Assembly: GCA_041617635.1 (NCBI GenBank)
Contig: JBFJOO010000011.1
Location: forward strand, 4,410-68,409
Length of the DNA: 64,000 nucleotides
Reading direction: 5' to 3'
Source of the DNA: JAABRB01 sp041617635
GTDB lineage: Bacteria; Pseudomonadota; Gammaproteobacteria; Burkholderiales; SG8-39
The notes under the pieces were generated by a model. It was not told the DNA's origin. It was given only the letters and a program-made list of their open reading frames with translations, and made no database searches. The position numbers and the translations under genes are program-made. Positions 51,809 to 60,825 of this stretch are shown in pieces; positions within the stretch are counted from its first letter, which is position 1, and each line of letters begins with the position of its first letter.

Positions 51809-53781
51809 CAGATCACTCGCTCGTTGCCGCCGTCCACGGGAAGCTGCGCGCCGGTCGTCTTGGCGAACAGCGGCCCGCACATCTCCGCCGCCAGCTCGGC
51901 GACGTCCCGGCTGGTCACTTCGGTGCGGAGCACGTTGTTGGTCTTGTACTGCTCGACGGTCATCCCGTAGCGCTTGGCGCGCTCGGCAAGCACCGCATCG
52001 GTCCACAGCGCCGTGTCAAAAACCTGGTTGGGGTGCAGGCTGTTGACGCGGATGCGGTCCGCCCCCCACTCGAGCGCCGCGATGCGTGCGAGCTGGTTCA
52101 ACGCAGCTTTCGAGGCCGAGTACGCGGCAGCGCCCGGCCCCGGTGCCGGGACGTTCTTGGAACCCACCACCACCATGCGGCCTCCCCGTGGCGCGAGCTT
52201 GAGGTAGGGATGACAGGCGCGCATCAGGACCAGGTTGGCGTCGACGTTGATCGCCATGACCTGACGCCACTCTTCGGAGGGCAGCTCGCTGATGCTGCGG
52301 CTGGCGCCGAAGATGCCGGCGTTGAGGATGAGCATGTCCAGTCCGCCAAAGGTGTGCACCGTACGCTCGAGCGCCGATTGCACCGCGCTGGCGTCCCGCA
52401 CGTCGCAGTGGATCCCAAGATAATCGGGTCGCGTGTGCAGGGTGTCGACCGATTCGTTCACGTCGAGCCCGACGACCGCCGCGCCGCGCGCGAGGAGCGA
52501 GGCGACGGCTGCCTTGCCGATGCCGCTCGCGGCGCCCGTGACCCATGCAACCTCGCCGGTCAGCGCGGGGGGCTTGCCGCCCTTGCGAATTTTCGCCTGC
52601 TCCAGATCCCAGTACTCGACGTCGAAGATGTCCTGCGCCGGCAGGGCCTCGTAGCGCTCGAGCGCGTCGCCACGCAGGATGACGTCGATCGTGTGCTCGT
52701 AGAGCTCCTCGACGATCTGCGCGTCGCGTGCGGTGCGCCCGACGCTCGCCAGCCCGAAGCGCGGGTCGAGCGCCACGCGCGGCGCCGGGTCCAGCATCGT
52801 CTTGGGTTCCCGCGCATTGGGTGCGTGCCGATCGAAATACTCGCGATAGGCGCGCGCATACGCCGCAACGTCCGTTCCGAGCATCGGCGTCCGCTTGGTG
52901 CGAATGACGTGGTCGGGCGTGGCCGGACCCTGCTGGGAGAGCCGCCCGACCTCGGGGTGGCGTGCGAAGCCAAGCGTTTGCGCGGTTGTCCGGATGCGCA
53001 GAATAGCGGGAAATCCAGCCGCGTCCGATATTCGCCGCCGCAGCCCGGCGATCTCCAGCGCGTCCAACTCGACGCGGGCGGGGGAGGGTGGAGCGACGAC
53101 ATCCCAGGCCCGCTGTTCCTTCAGGTGCCGTTCCGCCCGGTCGACGAGGTCAGTCATCCGCTCGTATGCCTCGCGGGCCGTCTCGCCGAACGAAAAGATG
53201 CCATGCTTCAGCAGGACGATGCCGACCGTGCGCGACGTTGCCTGGCGCGTGAACTCGCGCGCGACCGCCTGGGCAAGATCGAAGCCCGGCATGAGATACG
53301 CGATGACGATGACAGTATCTCGGTAGATCGCGCGGATCCTTGCTTCGCCGCCGGGCGTGTTGGTGATCGCGAGCACCGCGTCGGCGTGAGTGTGGTCGAC
53401 GTACTTGTACGGTACGCACGCGTGCAGGATGGTCTCCACGGAGGGGGTCGGAGCCGTGGCACGGAGCATGTGCGTGACGAGTTCGTTGACCATGTCTGGA
53501 TCGGACAGGCGCTCGAGCCCGGCAAGTCGCTTCACGTGATCGAGCCGCACCGGTGAGAATCCGGGCGCCTCGATGGTTTCGAGATCCCATCCGCTGCCCT
53601 TGACGTAGAGGATGGTCTCGTCCTCGCCGAAGCGGTTGCGCTCGACGACCTTCACCGACGTGTTCCCGCCGCCATGCAGGACGAGCGATTTGTCGCGGCC
53701 CAGGAGACGCGAGGTGTAGACGCGCAGGGCAAGGTCGCCCTCGCTCTGGGACGCCTCGACGTCCTGCCACAAGCTTTTCAT
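51808..53781 (-). CDS. Bifunctional class II aldolase / short-chain dehydrogenase
   Basis: A 657-residue fusion. The N-terminal class II aldolase has the phosphate loop HGGGNTS (36-42), the probable catalytic E116 and metal ligands H130, H132 (DHTHADA) and H193 (LKHGIFSFGE). The C-terminal SDR from about 415 has VTGAASGIGKAA, LNAGIFG, and Ser, Tyr and Lys in GSKN...YSASK. Relatives cleave rhamnulose 1-phosphate to DHAP and lactaldehyde and then oxidise the aldehyde. Coupling to mtnA suggests methylthioribulose or deoxyribulose 1-phosphate as substrate here; that is inference. Confidence 0.9.
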   Translation of the reverse strand: MKSLWQDVEASQSEGDLALRVYTSRLLGRDKSLVLHGGGNTSVKVVERNRFGEDETILYVKGSGWDLETIEAPGFSPVRLDHVKRLAGLERLSDPDMVNELVTHMLRATAPTPSVETILHACVPYKYVDHTHADAVLAITNTPGGEARIRAIYRDTVIVIAYLMPGFDLAQAVAREFTRQATSRTVGIVLLKHGIFSFGETAREAYERMTDLVDRAERHLKEQRAWDVVAPPSPARVELDALEIAGLRRRISDAAGFPAILRIRTTAQTLGFARHPEVGRLSQQGPATPDHVIRTKRTPMLGTDVAAYARAYREYFDRHAPNAREPKTMLDPAPRVALDPRFGLASVGRTARDAQIVEELYEHTIDVILRGDALERYEALPAQDIFDVEYWDLEQAKIRKGGKPPALTGEVAWVTGAASGIGKAAVASLLARGAAVVGLDVNESVDTLHTRPDYLGIHCDVRDASAVQSALERTVHTFGGLDMLILNAGIFGASRSISELPSEEWRQVMAINVDANLVLMRACHPYLKLAPRGGRMVVVGSKNVPAPGPGAAAYSASKAALNQLARIAALEWGADRIRVNSLHPNQVFDTALWTDAVLAERAKRYGMTVEQYKTNNVLRTEVTSRDVAELAAEMCGPLFAKTTGAQLPVDGGNERVI

Positions 53782-53818
53782 CCCCGCGAACTCCGCGCGC
53801 AAAACGCCGCTACGGGCA

Positions 53819-54715
53819 TCAGGTGTGCATGACTCGGCCGATCTGGACGTCCACGATCGGAGCGACGGACGGCCCTTCGACGAGTTGCACCTCGTGCTGA
53901 TGTTCCTCGATTCGCGGCGAATATACCGTGATGAACAATAGCTCGCGCGTCGCGGGCCACATTCCGGAATTTGCGTCCCCGAGCGCGCCGATCACGCCAT
54001 GCGCTTCCAGACCGAGACGGCGCTCGAAGGCTTGAACCGCAATGTTGGTGTTGCGGCCGGGCAGACCGTCGATGGCCTTGTCTGAATAGAGCGGCGGATC
54101 CAACGCTTGAAGCCCCGCTTGAACCAGCTGCCACGTCGCCTTGTCCATTAGCTCGTCCTTCTCCAAGAAGCGAATGAGTTGCAAATTCTCGTACAGATGC
54201 CGCCCGGGACAGAGCGTATTCCTCACGTCCCGATGCCCCCACACGTCACGGTCGTCAGGTCGCAGCATGCCGAGGTTGGCGAAGCCCAGGTCGTTTCGCA
54301 GCTGGCGCAGCCACCCCGCCAGTGCTCTGGTGTGAGTCTCGAGACGCCCCGGCGGGGGAAAGTCTTCGAAATTGCCGGCGAACGCGATCCCCAATGCGCT
54401 CTGGTTGTGTCCCGCGGTATGGGCTCCGCTGCGATCTATACCCCGTCCTTCGCACAGGATCAAATCGCCGTTTGCCATGCAGAACCCTACCATCGTGTAG
54501 GGGACGTCTCTTCCCAGGTCTGGACGCGCGGTCTGCAGTTGCACCATGGCCGCTCGGACATCGTCCAGCCTCCCCCATTCATTGGGGTTACTGACCCGTC
54601 TCGCGATTGCAGTGTGATGGATGAAGACCTCACTGCGATCCAACGGGTCCACCGGGTCTCCGAGCCGAGGAAAGTCGAGCGCGCCCCATTGACTCCGGCT
54701 CAAGACGACCAGCAT
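53819..54715 (-). CDS. N-acetylmuramoyl-L-alanine amidase-like protein (PGRP/amidase 2)
   Basis: A 298-residue protein with an amidase_2/PGRP fold: zinc ligands H34 (FIHHTAI), H161 and C169 (WGHRDVRNTLCPG) and catalytic-type Tyr in VPYTMVGF are all present, as in T7 lysozyme. A peptidoglycan-binding-like segment (DGLPGRNTNIAVQAFERRLG) lies around 217-236. No signal peptide or lipobox is visible, so export is unexplained. Not phage-linked in this window. Enzymatic activity is likely, biological role unknown. Confidence 0.8.
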   Translation of the reverse strand: MLVVLSRSQWGALDFPRLGDPVDPLDRSEVFIHHTAIARRVSNPNEWGRLDDVRAAMVQLQTARPDLGRDVPYTMVGFCMANGDLILCEGRGIDRSGAHTAGHNQSALGIAFAGNFEDFPPPGRLETHTRALAGWLRQLRNDLGFANLGMLRPDDRDVWGHRDVRNTLCPGRHLYENLQLIRFLEKDELMDKATWQLVQAGLQALDPPLYSDKAIDGLPGRNTNIAVQAFERRLGLEAHGVIGALGDANSGMWPATRELLFITVYSPRIEEHQHEVQLVEGPSVAPIVDVQIGRVMHT

Positions 54716-54748
54716 GTCTGCCTCATGTGGCGCGCTGGGCCGCTCGAG

Positions 54749-56545
54749 TTACTTCTTCGCCGGAATAATGGGCAGCAACAGATACGCCTGCCGATCGGGG
54801 CCCGTGTGCAGCGAAACGTCGCCGCCGAACACCTCCGACGGTCGGTCGCGCGCGTCGTCGTGGCGGAAGGGTCCGACGCCCGTGAATGCGCTGCCCAGCG
54901 TCTCGAGGCCCTTGACCGGCTCACCCGGGTATTCGTAGTCCTTGCCGCGAACGGTGAGCCCGATGCGGTAGCCCTTCGGCACGACGATGCAGCTCGGCCA
55001 GACCTCGACATCGAGCTCGTAGACCTGGCCGGGCTTGAGCTTCTGGATCTGGTCGTGCGCGTGATACGGGCGGTACGGGAGCGTGAGCTTCTTGTCGAGC
55101 TTCCGGTGCGACGCCCGCAGCCAGCCCTGGGCGATCGGCGTGTGCGGATCGAGCGCACCCTGAAACGTCACCTCCTTCATGTCCGGCCTGAAAACGCGCA
55201 CCACTAGGAAAAGATCGGCGTCGGTTGTCGCTGAGGACACCCACAGCTTTGAGGCGATCGGCCCGGTGATCTCGGTTTCCTCGTCCAGTGGCCCCGTCAG
55301 GAACGTCAACCCATCGCCGAGCCCGCCGTAGGTCACGGACCCCTTGGACCGCTGCGGCTCGAGCGAGAGGGTGTGGCCATCCGGGTGGAGGTAGAACTTC
55401 GTCCACTTCGTGCGCTTGAGGGGCCATTCGTTCTCGTGGCGCTCGACGAACTTCTCGCCCGGGTGCCTGATCTGGAGGAGCACTTTCGGCTGCTTCTTCC
55501 AGCCGGTGTCTTCGCCCTTGAGGAAATGCCCGAAGAACTTCTTCTGCAGATTGACGCCGTAGTCGGTGTAGAACTCGGTCCAGTGCTCGATGCCGTGCAC
55601 CTCGAGCCACTTCTCCTTCGCGACGCTGCGCACGAACCCCTCGAAGTTGCCGCGCGGGTGCAGGCCCTGTCCGCCCCAGTTTGCGGACGAGAGCATCGGC
55701 ACCTTGACTTTCGACCAATCGGGCATGCGCGACTGCCAGTACTCGTCGGTGTCGAGCTTGTGCGCCAGGACGTCCGCGTAAAAATCGCGCCGCTTCGTGC
55801 CGAGCTCCTCCTCGCTCAGGGTGAGGGGACCCGACACCCAGTCGCCGTTCATGCGGCTCCGGAAGCCGCGCGTGCCCCGCCCATTCTGCACCGTGTACAC
55901 CTGCGATCTCGCCCAGTTTCCGCTGAACCCGTTGCAGAAGATGCCGCCGTGATGACCCATGTCGCGATAGAAATCGGCGGCCCCCTCCCAGGGGCAGATC
56001 GCGGCGAGGTGCTTGGGCTGGAGGGCGGCCACCTGCCATTGGTTCTCGGCGTAGTACGAGATGCCGTTCAGGCCTACCTTGCCGTTCGACCACGGCTGGA
56101 CGCCCGCCCAATCGATGCAGATCGCGAGGTCCCGCGCCTCGCGCCCGGACCAGATGTCGATTACGCCCTCGGAACGACCCGCGCCGCGGCTGTCCACCCG
56201 CACACACGCATAGCCGTCCGGGACCCATTTCTCCGGATCGACCACTTCCCAGTTCTGATACTTGTTGGTCGACCCCGACGGAACATCCGGGTGCAGCTCG
56301 CACATGCGGCGCCATTGATCGGTGTAGAGATCCTCGAAGTGCAGCCACTTGCCGTAAGGACCATAGGTCAGGATGACCGCGTACCGGCCTTCCTTCACGG
56401 GCCGATAGACATCGCAGCGCAGGACGACACCGTCTTCCATCTCGATCGGCACATCCCAGTCGATTCGCATGCCGTCGCGTATCTCGGACTTGTAGGAGCC
56501 AAGTCGCGCCTTGGCAGGCGCCGTCTTCGTCATGGGCCTTTTCAT
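54749..56545 (-). CDS. CocE/NonD family hydrolase
   Basis: A 598-residue alpha/beta hydrolase with a C-terminal jelly-roll, as in X-Pro dipeptidyl-peptidase and cocaine esterase. The nucleophile elbow is NGISYYAENQW (Ser). The loop reading SSANWGGQGLHPRG lies where many relatives have a Trp-Tyr-Asp, and HGIEHW may hold the His. The C-terminal domain ends LLLPIIPAKK. The ATG (MKRPMTKTAP) follows AAGGAG at 9 bp. No signal peptide; substrate unknown. Confidence 0.85.
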   Translation of the reverse strand: MKRPMTKTAPAKARLGSYKSEIRDGMRIDWDVPIEMEDGVVLRCDVYRPVKEGRYAVILTYGPYGKWLHFEDLYTDQWRRMCELHPDVPSGSTNKYQNWEVVDPEKWVPDGYACVRVDSRGAGRSEGVIDIWSGREARDLAICIDWAGVQPWSNGKVGLNGISYYAENQWQVAALQPKHLAAICPWEGAADFYRDMGHHGGIFCNGFSGNWARSQVYTVQNGRGTRGFRSRMNGDWVSGPLTLSEEELGTKRRDFYADVLAHKLDTDEYWQSRMPDWSKVKVPMLSSANWGGQGLHPRGNFEGFVRSVAKEKWLEVHGIEHWTEFYTDYGVNLQKKFFGHFLKGEDTGWKKQPKVLLQIRHPGEKFVERHENEWPLKRTKWTKFYLHPDGHTLSLEPQRSKGSVTYGGLGDGLTFLTGPLDEETEITGPIASKLWVSSATTDADLFLVVRVFRPDMKEVTFQGALDPHTPIAQGWLRASHRKLDKKLTLPYRPYHAHDQIQKLKPGQVYELDVEVWPSCIVVPKGYRIGLTVRGKDYEYPGEPVKGLETLGSAFTGVGPFRHDDARDRPSEVFGGDVSLHTGPDRQAYLLLPIIPAKK

Positions 56546-56632
56546 CGAGTCCGTCTCCTTGAGGGCCTGGTCTATTGTCTGCTGCGGCAGCACCGAAGCG
56601 TCCGGCGCGACCGGACGTTAGATTATCGAAGA

Positions 56633-56661
56633 TTGGTGGATCGAGCGCGGGGAGTCATAAT
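56633..56661 (+). promoter_or_regulatory. Possible promoter for the CdiI-like gene
   Basis: TTGGTG (56633-56638), a 17-bp spacer and CATAAT (56656-56661), 33 bp upstream of the GTG start, in the divergent gap with the CocE gene. Confidence 0.45.
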
Positions 56662-56694
56662 CTGCAGACTGGGATGTGGTGAATAGGGTAGAGC

Positions 56695-57147
56695 GTGTTT
56701 CGATTGCTCCGGCGGCGGACCTTTGCACGAGAGGCCAAGAGTTGCGCGGTCTATTTCCGCGGCGACGCCATCTATGTCATCTCCCAATCACTCACCAATC
56801 ACGGCAGGGTGGCGAAGGACCCCATGGTGAAGCTGCCGAAGACCGCGGCAGCGTTCGATCTCGGTCGAGCGGTGCTCGACGCGCTGGCGGCCTTCTCTGC
56901 GGTCGACGGCTTGCCGCCGCCGACCCACCTCGCCGACTTCCTGCGCTTCGTCGGCGCTCCATCGTGGAGGAAGTTCGCCACCGGCACCCTAGAAATCGCC
57001 GTGACCTTTGACGGCAGGGAGCTACACCTGAGACCGAGTCGAGCGGACTCGAAAGGGGCGTTTCTGTACGAGGAATCCTTCACCGCTTGCCGCCCCGAGC
57101 CGGCGACGCTTGGAGTCCAGGTCCTGGCGCTGGCAGCCGACGGCTGA
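56695..57147 (+). CDS. Probable orphan CdiI-type immunity protein
   Basis: A 150-residue cytoplasmic protein. The pattern VYFRGDAIYVISQSLTNHG, PMVKLP, LGRAVLDALAAF, FLRFVGAPSWRKFATGT and the ending LGVQVLALA resembles contact-dependent inhibition immunity proteins of the DUF1436 type as I remember them. No CdiA or CdiB gene is within the window, so it would be an orphan. GTG start after AGGGTAG. Followed by a GNAT gene after 20 bp. If the family call is wrong it remains hypothetical. Confidence 0.5.
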   Translation: MFRLLRRRTFAREAKSCAVYFRGDAIYVISQSLTNHGRVAKDPMVKLPKTAAAFDLGRAVLDALAAFSAVDGLPPPTHLADFLRFVGAPSWRKFATGTLEIAVTFDGRELHLRPSRADSKGAFLYEESFTACRPEPATLGVQVLALAADG

Positions 57148-57167
57148 AAGCATATGCGGCGATCGTC

Positions 57168-57608
57168 ATGGAGCGCGCCTTCTCTGTCCGTATCCTGAGC
57201 TGGCCCGATGCGCGCGGGGAAGCCTGCCGAGTGCGCTTCGCTGTGTTCGTCGAAGAGCAGCACGTCCCGCCGGAGATCGAGCTGGACGAGTGGGATGCGG
57301 CTAGCGAACATGCGCTCGCTATCGACGCCACCGGCCGGGCCATCGCAACGGGGCGGCTGCTCCCGGACGGGCATGTGGGTCGCATGGCCGTGTTGCAGGA
57401 GTGGCGCGGGCGGGGCGTGGGCGCGGCGATCCTCGCGGCGCTCGTCGGGCGCGCAACCGAGCGAGGGATGCAGCGCGCCATCCTGAATGCCCAGACCCAC
57501 GCCCGCGGGTTTTACGCCCGCTTCGGCTTCATGCAAGTCGGAGCGGAATTCATGGAGGCGGGAATTCCGCATATCGCCATGGAACGGCGCCTCGGCGACG
57601 GCGACTGA
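57168..57608 (+). CDS. GNAT family N-acetyltransferase (ElaA/YjcF-like)
   Basis: A 146-residue acyltransferase. VRFAVFVEEQHVPPEIELDEWD is typical of the ElaA/YjcF group, HVGRMAVLQEWRGRGVGAAIL is the acetyl-CoA pyrophosphate loop (RGRGVG), and ARGFYARFGFMQVGAEFMEAGIPHIAM closes the fold. Substrate unknown. Downstream of the CdiI-like gene and convergent with the NRDE gene. Confidence 0.88.
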   Translation: MERAFSVRILSWPDARGEACRVRFAVFVEEQHVPPEIELDEWDAASEHALAIDATGRAIATGRLLPDGHVGRMAVLQEWRGRGVGAAILAALVGRATERGMQRAILNAQTHARGFYARFGFMQVGAEFMEAGIPHIAMERRLGDGD

Positions 57609-57632
57609 GCCAGCACATCTTCGGGCTTCGAC

Positions 57633-58394
57633 TCAGCTTGCCGCGAACGCGAACTCGCGTTCGCCGATCGATACCCCCGCGGGGCCGAACGACCACTCGT
57701 TGAACCGGACCGTCCGATCGGCCGCGACGGAAAGCGCCGTGGTCGAGCGCGTCCCATAGGATTCGGAGACCACGAACGCCGCGGAAAGCATTCGCTCGCG
57801 CTCGCGGCCCACACCGGTGTCCGGAAGGGCCGCATCGGGCGCCACGCCACGATCAGCGAGCAGGCGCTGGATCGCGTGCGGATCGAGCGGCACCGCGATC
57901 GCAGCGCTGAAGCGCGGCTTGAGCTCGGTGACCTTGGGCCACGGTGTGTCGAGCAGGTGATTGCTCAGGCCGTACGTGCCAGGACGCAGCTTGCGCACTT
58001 CGCCGTCGCGGTTCGAGAAATAGAAGAGGCCGGTCGCGTCGGCGACGAAGAGATTGAAGCCGCTGTACTCGCGTGCGCGTCGGCTCACGCCCTCCAGGTA
58101 GCGCTCCGCCGGCACGTCCTCGCGCAGAAAAGCCGTGGTGAGCTCACCGCGCGATCGTGCTCCCGGCTTCATACCCTGCGGGTCGCGGAAGTTCGTGACG
58201 GCGGCAAATCGCAGATTGCGCGTGATCCCGAGCCACGTGCCCGATGCCTGCAGATCGCGCCCGGCAAGGATATCGGGAGCGTCCTGCCAGAAGTCGGCCG
58301 GCGCGGTAGGGCGCCCGTAGAACTCGTCCCGGTTGGCGCCGACGACGAGCGGGAAGGCGGGATGCGCCTGGTGCGCAATGAGAATCAGGCACAT
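57633..58394 (-). CDS. NRDE family protein (TANGO2-like)
   Basis: A 253-residue protein of the NRDE/TANGO2 family, named after the motif in MCLILIAHQAHPAFPLVVGANRDEF. The N-terminal Cys2 suggests an Ntn-hydrolase-type start after Met removal. Also seen are GRDLQASGTWLGI and AAVTNFRDP. Function unproven; eukaryotic TANGO2 has been linked to haem and lipid handling. Two bp after the DUF4936 gene, in the ygfZ-DUF4936-NRDE run. Confidence 0.9.
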   Translation of the reverse strand: MCLILIAHQAHPAFPLVVGANRDEFYGRPTAPADFWQDAPDILAGRDLQASGTWLGITRNLRFAAVTNFRDPQGMKPGARSRGELTTAFLREDVPAERYLEGVSRRAREYSGFNLFVADATGLFYFSNRDGEVRKLRPGTYGLSNHLLDTPWPKVTELKPRFSAAIAVPLDPHAIQRLLADRGVAPDAALPDTGVGRERERMLSAAFVVSESYGTRSTTALSVAADRTVRFNEWSFGPAGVSIGEREFAFAAS

Positions 58395-58396
58395 CG

Positions 58397-58681
58397 CTAG
58401 GGCGCGACAAACCGCTCGGTGTGCCGCGCGTCGCCCGGGGCCAGGAGCGCCGCAAATTCGTGGCGAGTCAGCGCTGCGTCCAGCGCCTGCTCGAACCGGT
58501 CGGCGTCGGGCACCGGCTCGTAGATTTCCATCCACGTTGCCGGGTCGTCGCGCCGCCGCAGCAGCCGTCCCGGTACGCCGGTGGCAGCGAGGACGTCCGC
58601 CTGAATCGCCTCCACTCGGCCGCGCACGGCAGCGTCCAGCGCGCCGGCCACCCGGTAGTAGACGAAGATCGAAGCGCTCAC
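58397..58681 (-). CDS. DUF4936 family protein
   Basis: A 94-residue protein (ASIFVYYRVAGALDAAVRGRV ... WMEIYEPVPDADRFEQAL) that looks like a small ferredoxin-like alpha/beta fold. Function unknown. The GTG start overlaps the ygfZ stop (GTGA). The ygfZ-DUF4936-NRDE order is common in betaproteobacteria and supports it being a real gene. Confidence 0.82.
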   Translation of the reverse strand: MSASIFVYYRVAGALDAAVRGRVEAIQADVLAATGVPGRLLRRRDDPATWMEIYEPVPDADRFEQALDAALTRHEFAALLAPGDARHTERFVAP

Positions 58682-59718
58682 TCGACCCCGTAGGGCAGGG
58701 TGCGGATCTCGAGCGCGGCGCCGTCCGGGGCATGCAGGCGCAGGTCACCTGCGCCCTGGGCAGCGCTTTGCAGAACGGCAAGCACGTCGGAGCCTCCCTC
58801 GGGCGACGGTGCCGCGTTGACGATCACGCCCCCGGCCGCTTCGTCGCCACCACCGTCCACCACTTGATCGCCAACGCTCGCCACAGCGCCGGCAACATGC
58901 GCCAGATACATGCGCCGCTTCACTTTCCCGCGATACTGCGCGCGGGCGATGACTTCCTGACCGGTGTAGCACCCTTTGCGAAAGTTGATGCCGCCGATGA
59001 GCTCCAGGTTGGTCATTTGGGGCAGGAACTGGTCTTGCGTCGGGCCGGTCACGAGCGGAATGCCGGCCATGATGTCGAGCCACTGCCACGCCGCGGTTCC
59101 GACCGGCGTGAGCGTTGCTGCAAGCTGCTGCCAAAGCTCCGGCGCGCGCTGCGATCGCGCCGCGACGAGAAACCGCTCGCCGTGCAATTTGATGACGGTT
59201 GCGCCCTCGGCGCTCTGCAGACCGAGCGGTTCCGTCGGAGCTGCGCCCGTCGTCTCCTGCAGCGCGCCCGCGCTCGCCACCCCGGCGACGCCGAGGAGGT
59301 TGGGCTCGGCATTGAGAACGGCGATCTTGACCTTCGAGCGTAGGACAAACATCTGCAGCCGCTTCTGAACGGCGCTGGCGATGTCCGCGGAAAGCGCGAT
59401 CCGCAGCTCGTCCGCGTCGCGCCAGAGCAGGAAGTTTGCGAGCATTCGACCCTGGGGCGTGCAGTAGCACCCGAGCGAGCCATGGCCGGTATCGAGGCCC
59501 TGCACGTCACAGCTCAGCTGCCCTTGCAGGAACGCTTCGGCATCCGCACCCGTGACACTGAGGGTTGCGAGGTGAACGAGCGGAGCGATCACGCTGCCGG
59601 ACTGCGCGGACCGGAGTTCCGCGTCCGGATCACCGAAATCGACGCTCGACGGCGACGTGACACGCGCACCGTGCGACTCGAGAAGTTCGAGCCAGCTCGC
59701 CGCCATCGTCGTCGTCAT
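58678..59718 (-). CDS. ygfZ: Folate-binding protein YgfZ (iron-sulfur cluster assembly factor)
   Basis: A 346-residue GcvT-like protein that helps maintain some Fe-S enzymes, including the tRNA thiotransferase MiaB. The diagnostic motif is KGCYTGQEVIARAQYRGKV (around residues 240-258), and FLQGQLSCDVQGLD is the N-terminal folate-domain motif. Start may be the first Met or a second Met four codons later. Divergent from mltG. Confidence 0.93.
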   Translation of the reverse strand: MTTTMAASWLELLESHGARVTSPSSVDFGDPDAELRSAQSGSVIAPLVHLATLSVTGADAEAFLQGQLSCDVQGLDTGHGSLGCYCTPQGRMLANFLLWRDADELRIALSADIASAVQKRLQMFVLRSKVKIAVLNAEPNLLGVAGVASAGALQETTGAAPTEPLGLQSAEGATVIKLHGERFLVAARSQRAPELWQQLAATLTPVGTAAWQWLDIMAGIPLVTGPTQDQFLPQMTNLELIGGINFRKGCYTGQEVIARAQYRGKVKRRMYLAHVAGAVASVGDQVVDGGGDEAAGGVIVNAAPSPEGGSDVLAVLQSAAQGAGDLRLHAPDGAALEIRTLPYGVE

Positions 59719-59750
59719 CGTCGTTACGCCTCGCCCGGATTGCTAAGATC

Positions 59751-59764
59751 GCTATTATATCGGC
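59751..59764 (+). promoter_or_regulatory. Possible -10 region for mltG
   Basis: GCTATTATATCGGC, identical over 14 bp to 2632-2645 upstream of smc, with a TATTAT -10-like hexamer 32 bp before the mltG ATG. No good -35 is seen. Confidence 0.3.
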
Positions 59765-59790
59765 GCTGCCACCGTCTTCGCGGCATATGC

Positions 59791-60813
59791 ATGCTGAAAG
59801 CGCTCATCGGGCTGCTGGTCGCAGCCATTCTCCTGGCCGCCGCTGGCGCGGGGTGGATGGCGTGGTTCGCGCATCAGCCGCTCGCCTTGCGGGAAAGCCC
59901 CCTCGAGTTCACCGTTCCGCCGCGTAGCACGCTGACCCGCGCCGCGGGCGATATCGCTCGCTCCGGGGTGAGCATGTCCCCCTGGCAATTCGCGCTGCTC
60001 GCGCGCGTCGTCGGAAAGGACAAGGCGGTCAAGGCCGGCACGTACAGCGTGGAAACCGGCATCACGCCGCTCAGCCTGCTCGACAAGCTTGCGCGCGGCG
60101 AGGTCGTGCAGGTCGAGATCTTGTTCGCGGAAGGGTGGACGTTTCGCCAGATGCGCGAAGCGCTCGATGCACATCCCCACTTGCGCCACGAGACGCGCGG
60201 TCTCCCCGAAGCGGAAATCATGCGTCGGCTGGGCGCGCCCGACGTGCCGGCGGAAGGCCGATTCTTTCCCGACAAGTACAAGGTTGCGAAAGCCGCTGCC
60301 GATCTGGAAGTCCTTCGCACCGCCTATCGAACGATGCAGCGCCACCTCGAGTCGGCGTGGTCTGCCCGGAAAGATGGGCTCCCCCTCGCCGACCCGAATG
60401 AGGCGCTCATCCTGGCGTCCATCGTCGAGAAGGAAACCGGCCATGCCATGGACCGCACGGCGGTGGCCGCAGTGTTCCTAAACCGGCTGCGCGCCGGGAT
60501 GAAGCTGCAGGCCGATCCGACGGTGATCTACGGAATGGGCGAGAGTTTCGATGGGAATCTCCGCCGGCGAGATCTCGAGGCCGACACGCCTTACAACACC
60601 TACACGCGGACCGGGCTACCCCCGACCCCGATTGCCAATCCAGGGCTCGCGGCGCTTCAGGCGACCGTCAATCCCGCGGAAAGCGATGCCCTGTATTTTG
60701 TCGCGCGCGGTGACGGCACGAGCCAGTTCTCGCGAACGCTCGATGAGCACAATCGCGCCGTGACAAAATATCAGCTGCGCGGCCGCGGGAAATCGCAAGC
60801 CGCGGACAATTAG
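59791..60813 (+). CDS. mltG: Endolytic murein transglycosylase MltG
   Basis: Inner-membrane lytic transglycosylase that ends nascent glycan strands. The 340-residue protein has one N-terminal membrane helix (LIGLLVAAILLAAAGAGWMAW), a LysM-like region, and the YceG catalytic domain with the key Glu in ILASIVEKETG, plus LQADPTVIYG and TPYNTYTRTGLPPTPIANPG. Followed by tmk after 12 bp, the usual order. Confidence 0.95.
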   Translation: MLKALIGLLVAAILLAAAGAGWMAWFAHQPLALRESPLEFTVPPRSTLTRAAGDIARSGVSMSPWQFALLARVVGKDKAVKAGTYSVETGITPLSLLDKLARGEVVQVEILFAEGWTFRQMREALDAHPHLRHETRGLPEAEIMRRLGAPDVPAEGRFFPDKYKVAKAAADLEVLRTAYRTMQRHLESAWSARKDGLPLADPNEALILASIVEKETGHAMDRTAVAAVFLNRLRAGMKLQADPTVIYGMGESFDGNLRRRDLEADTPYNTYTRTGLPPTPIANPGLAALQATVNPAESDALYFVARGDGTSQFSRTLDEHNRAVTKYQLRGRGKSQAADN

Positions 60814-60825
60814 TCACAATCCGGC

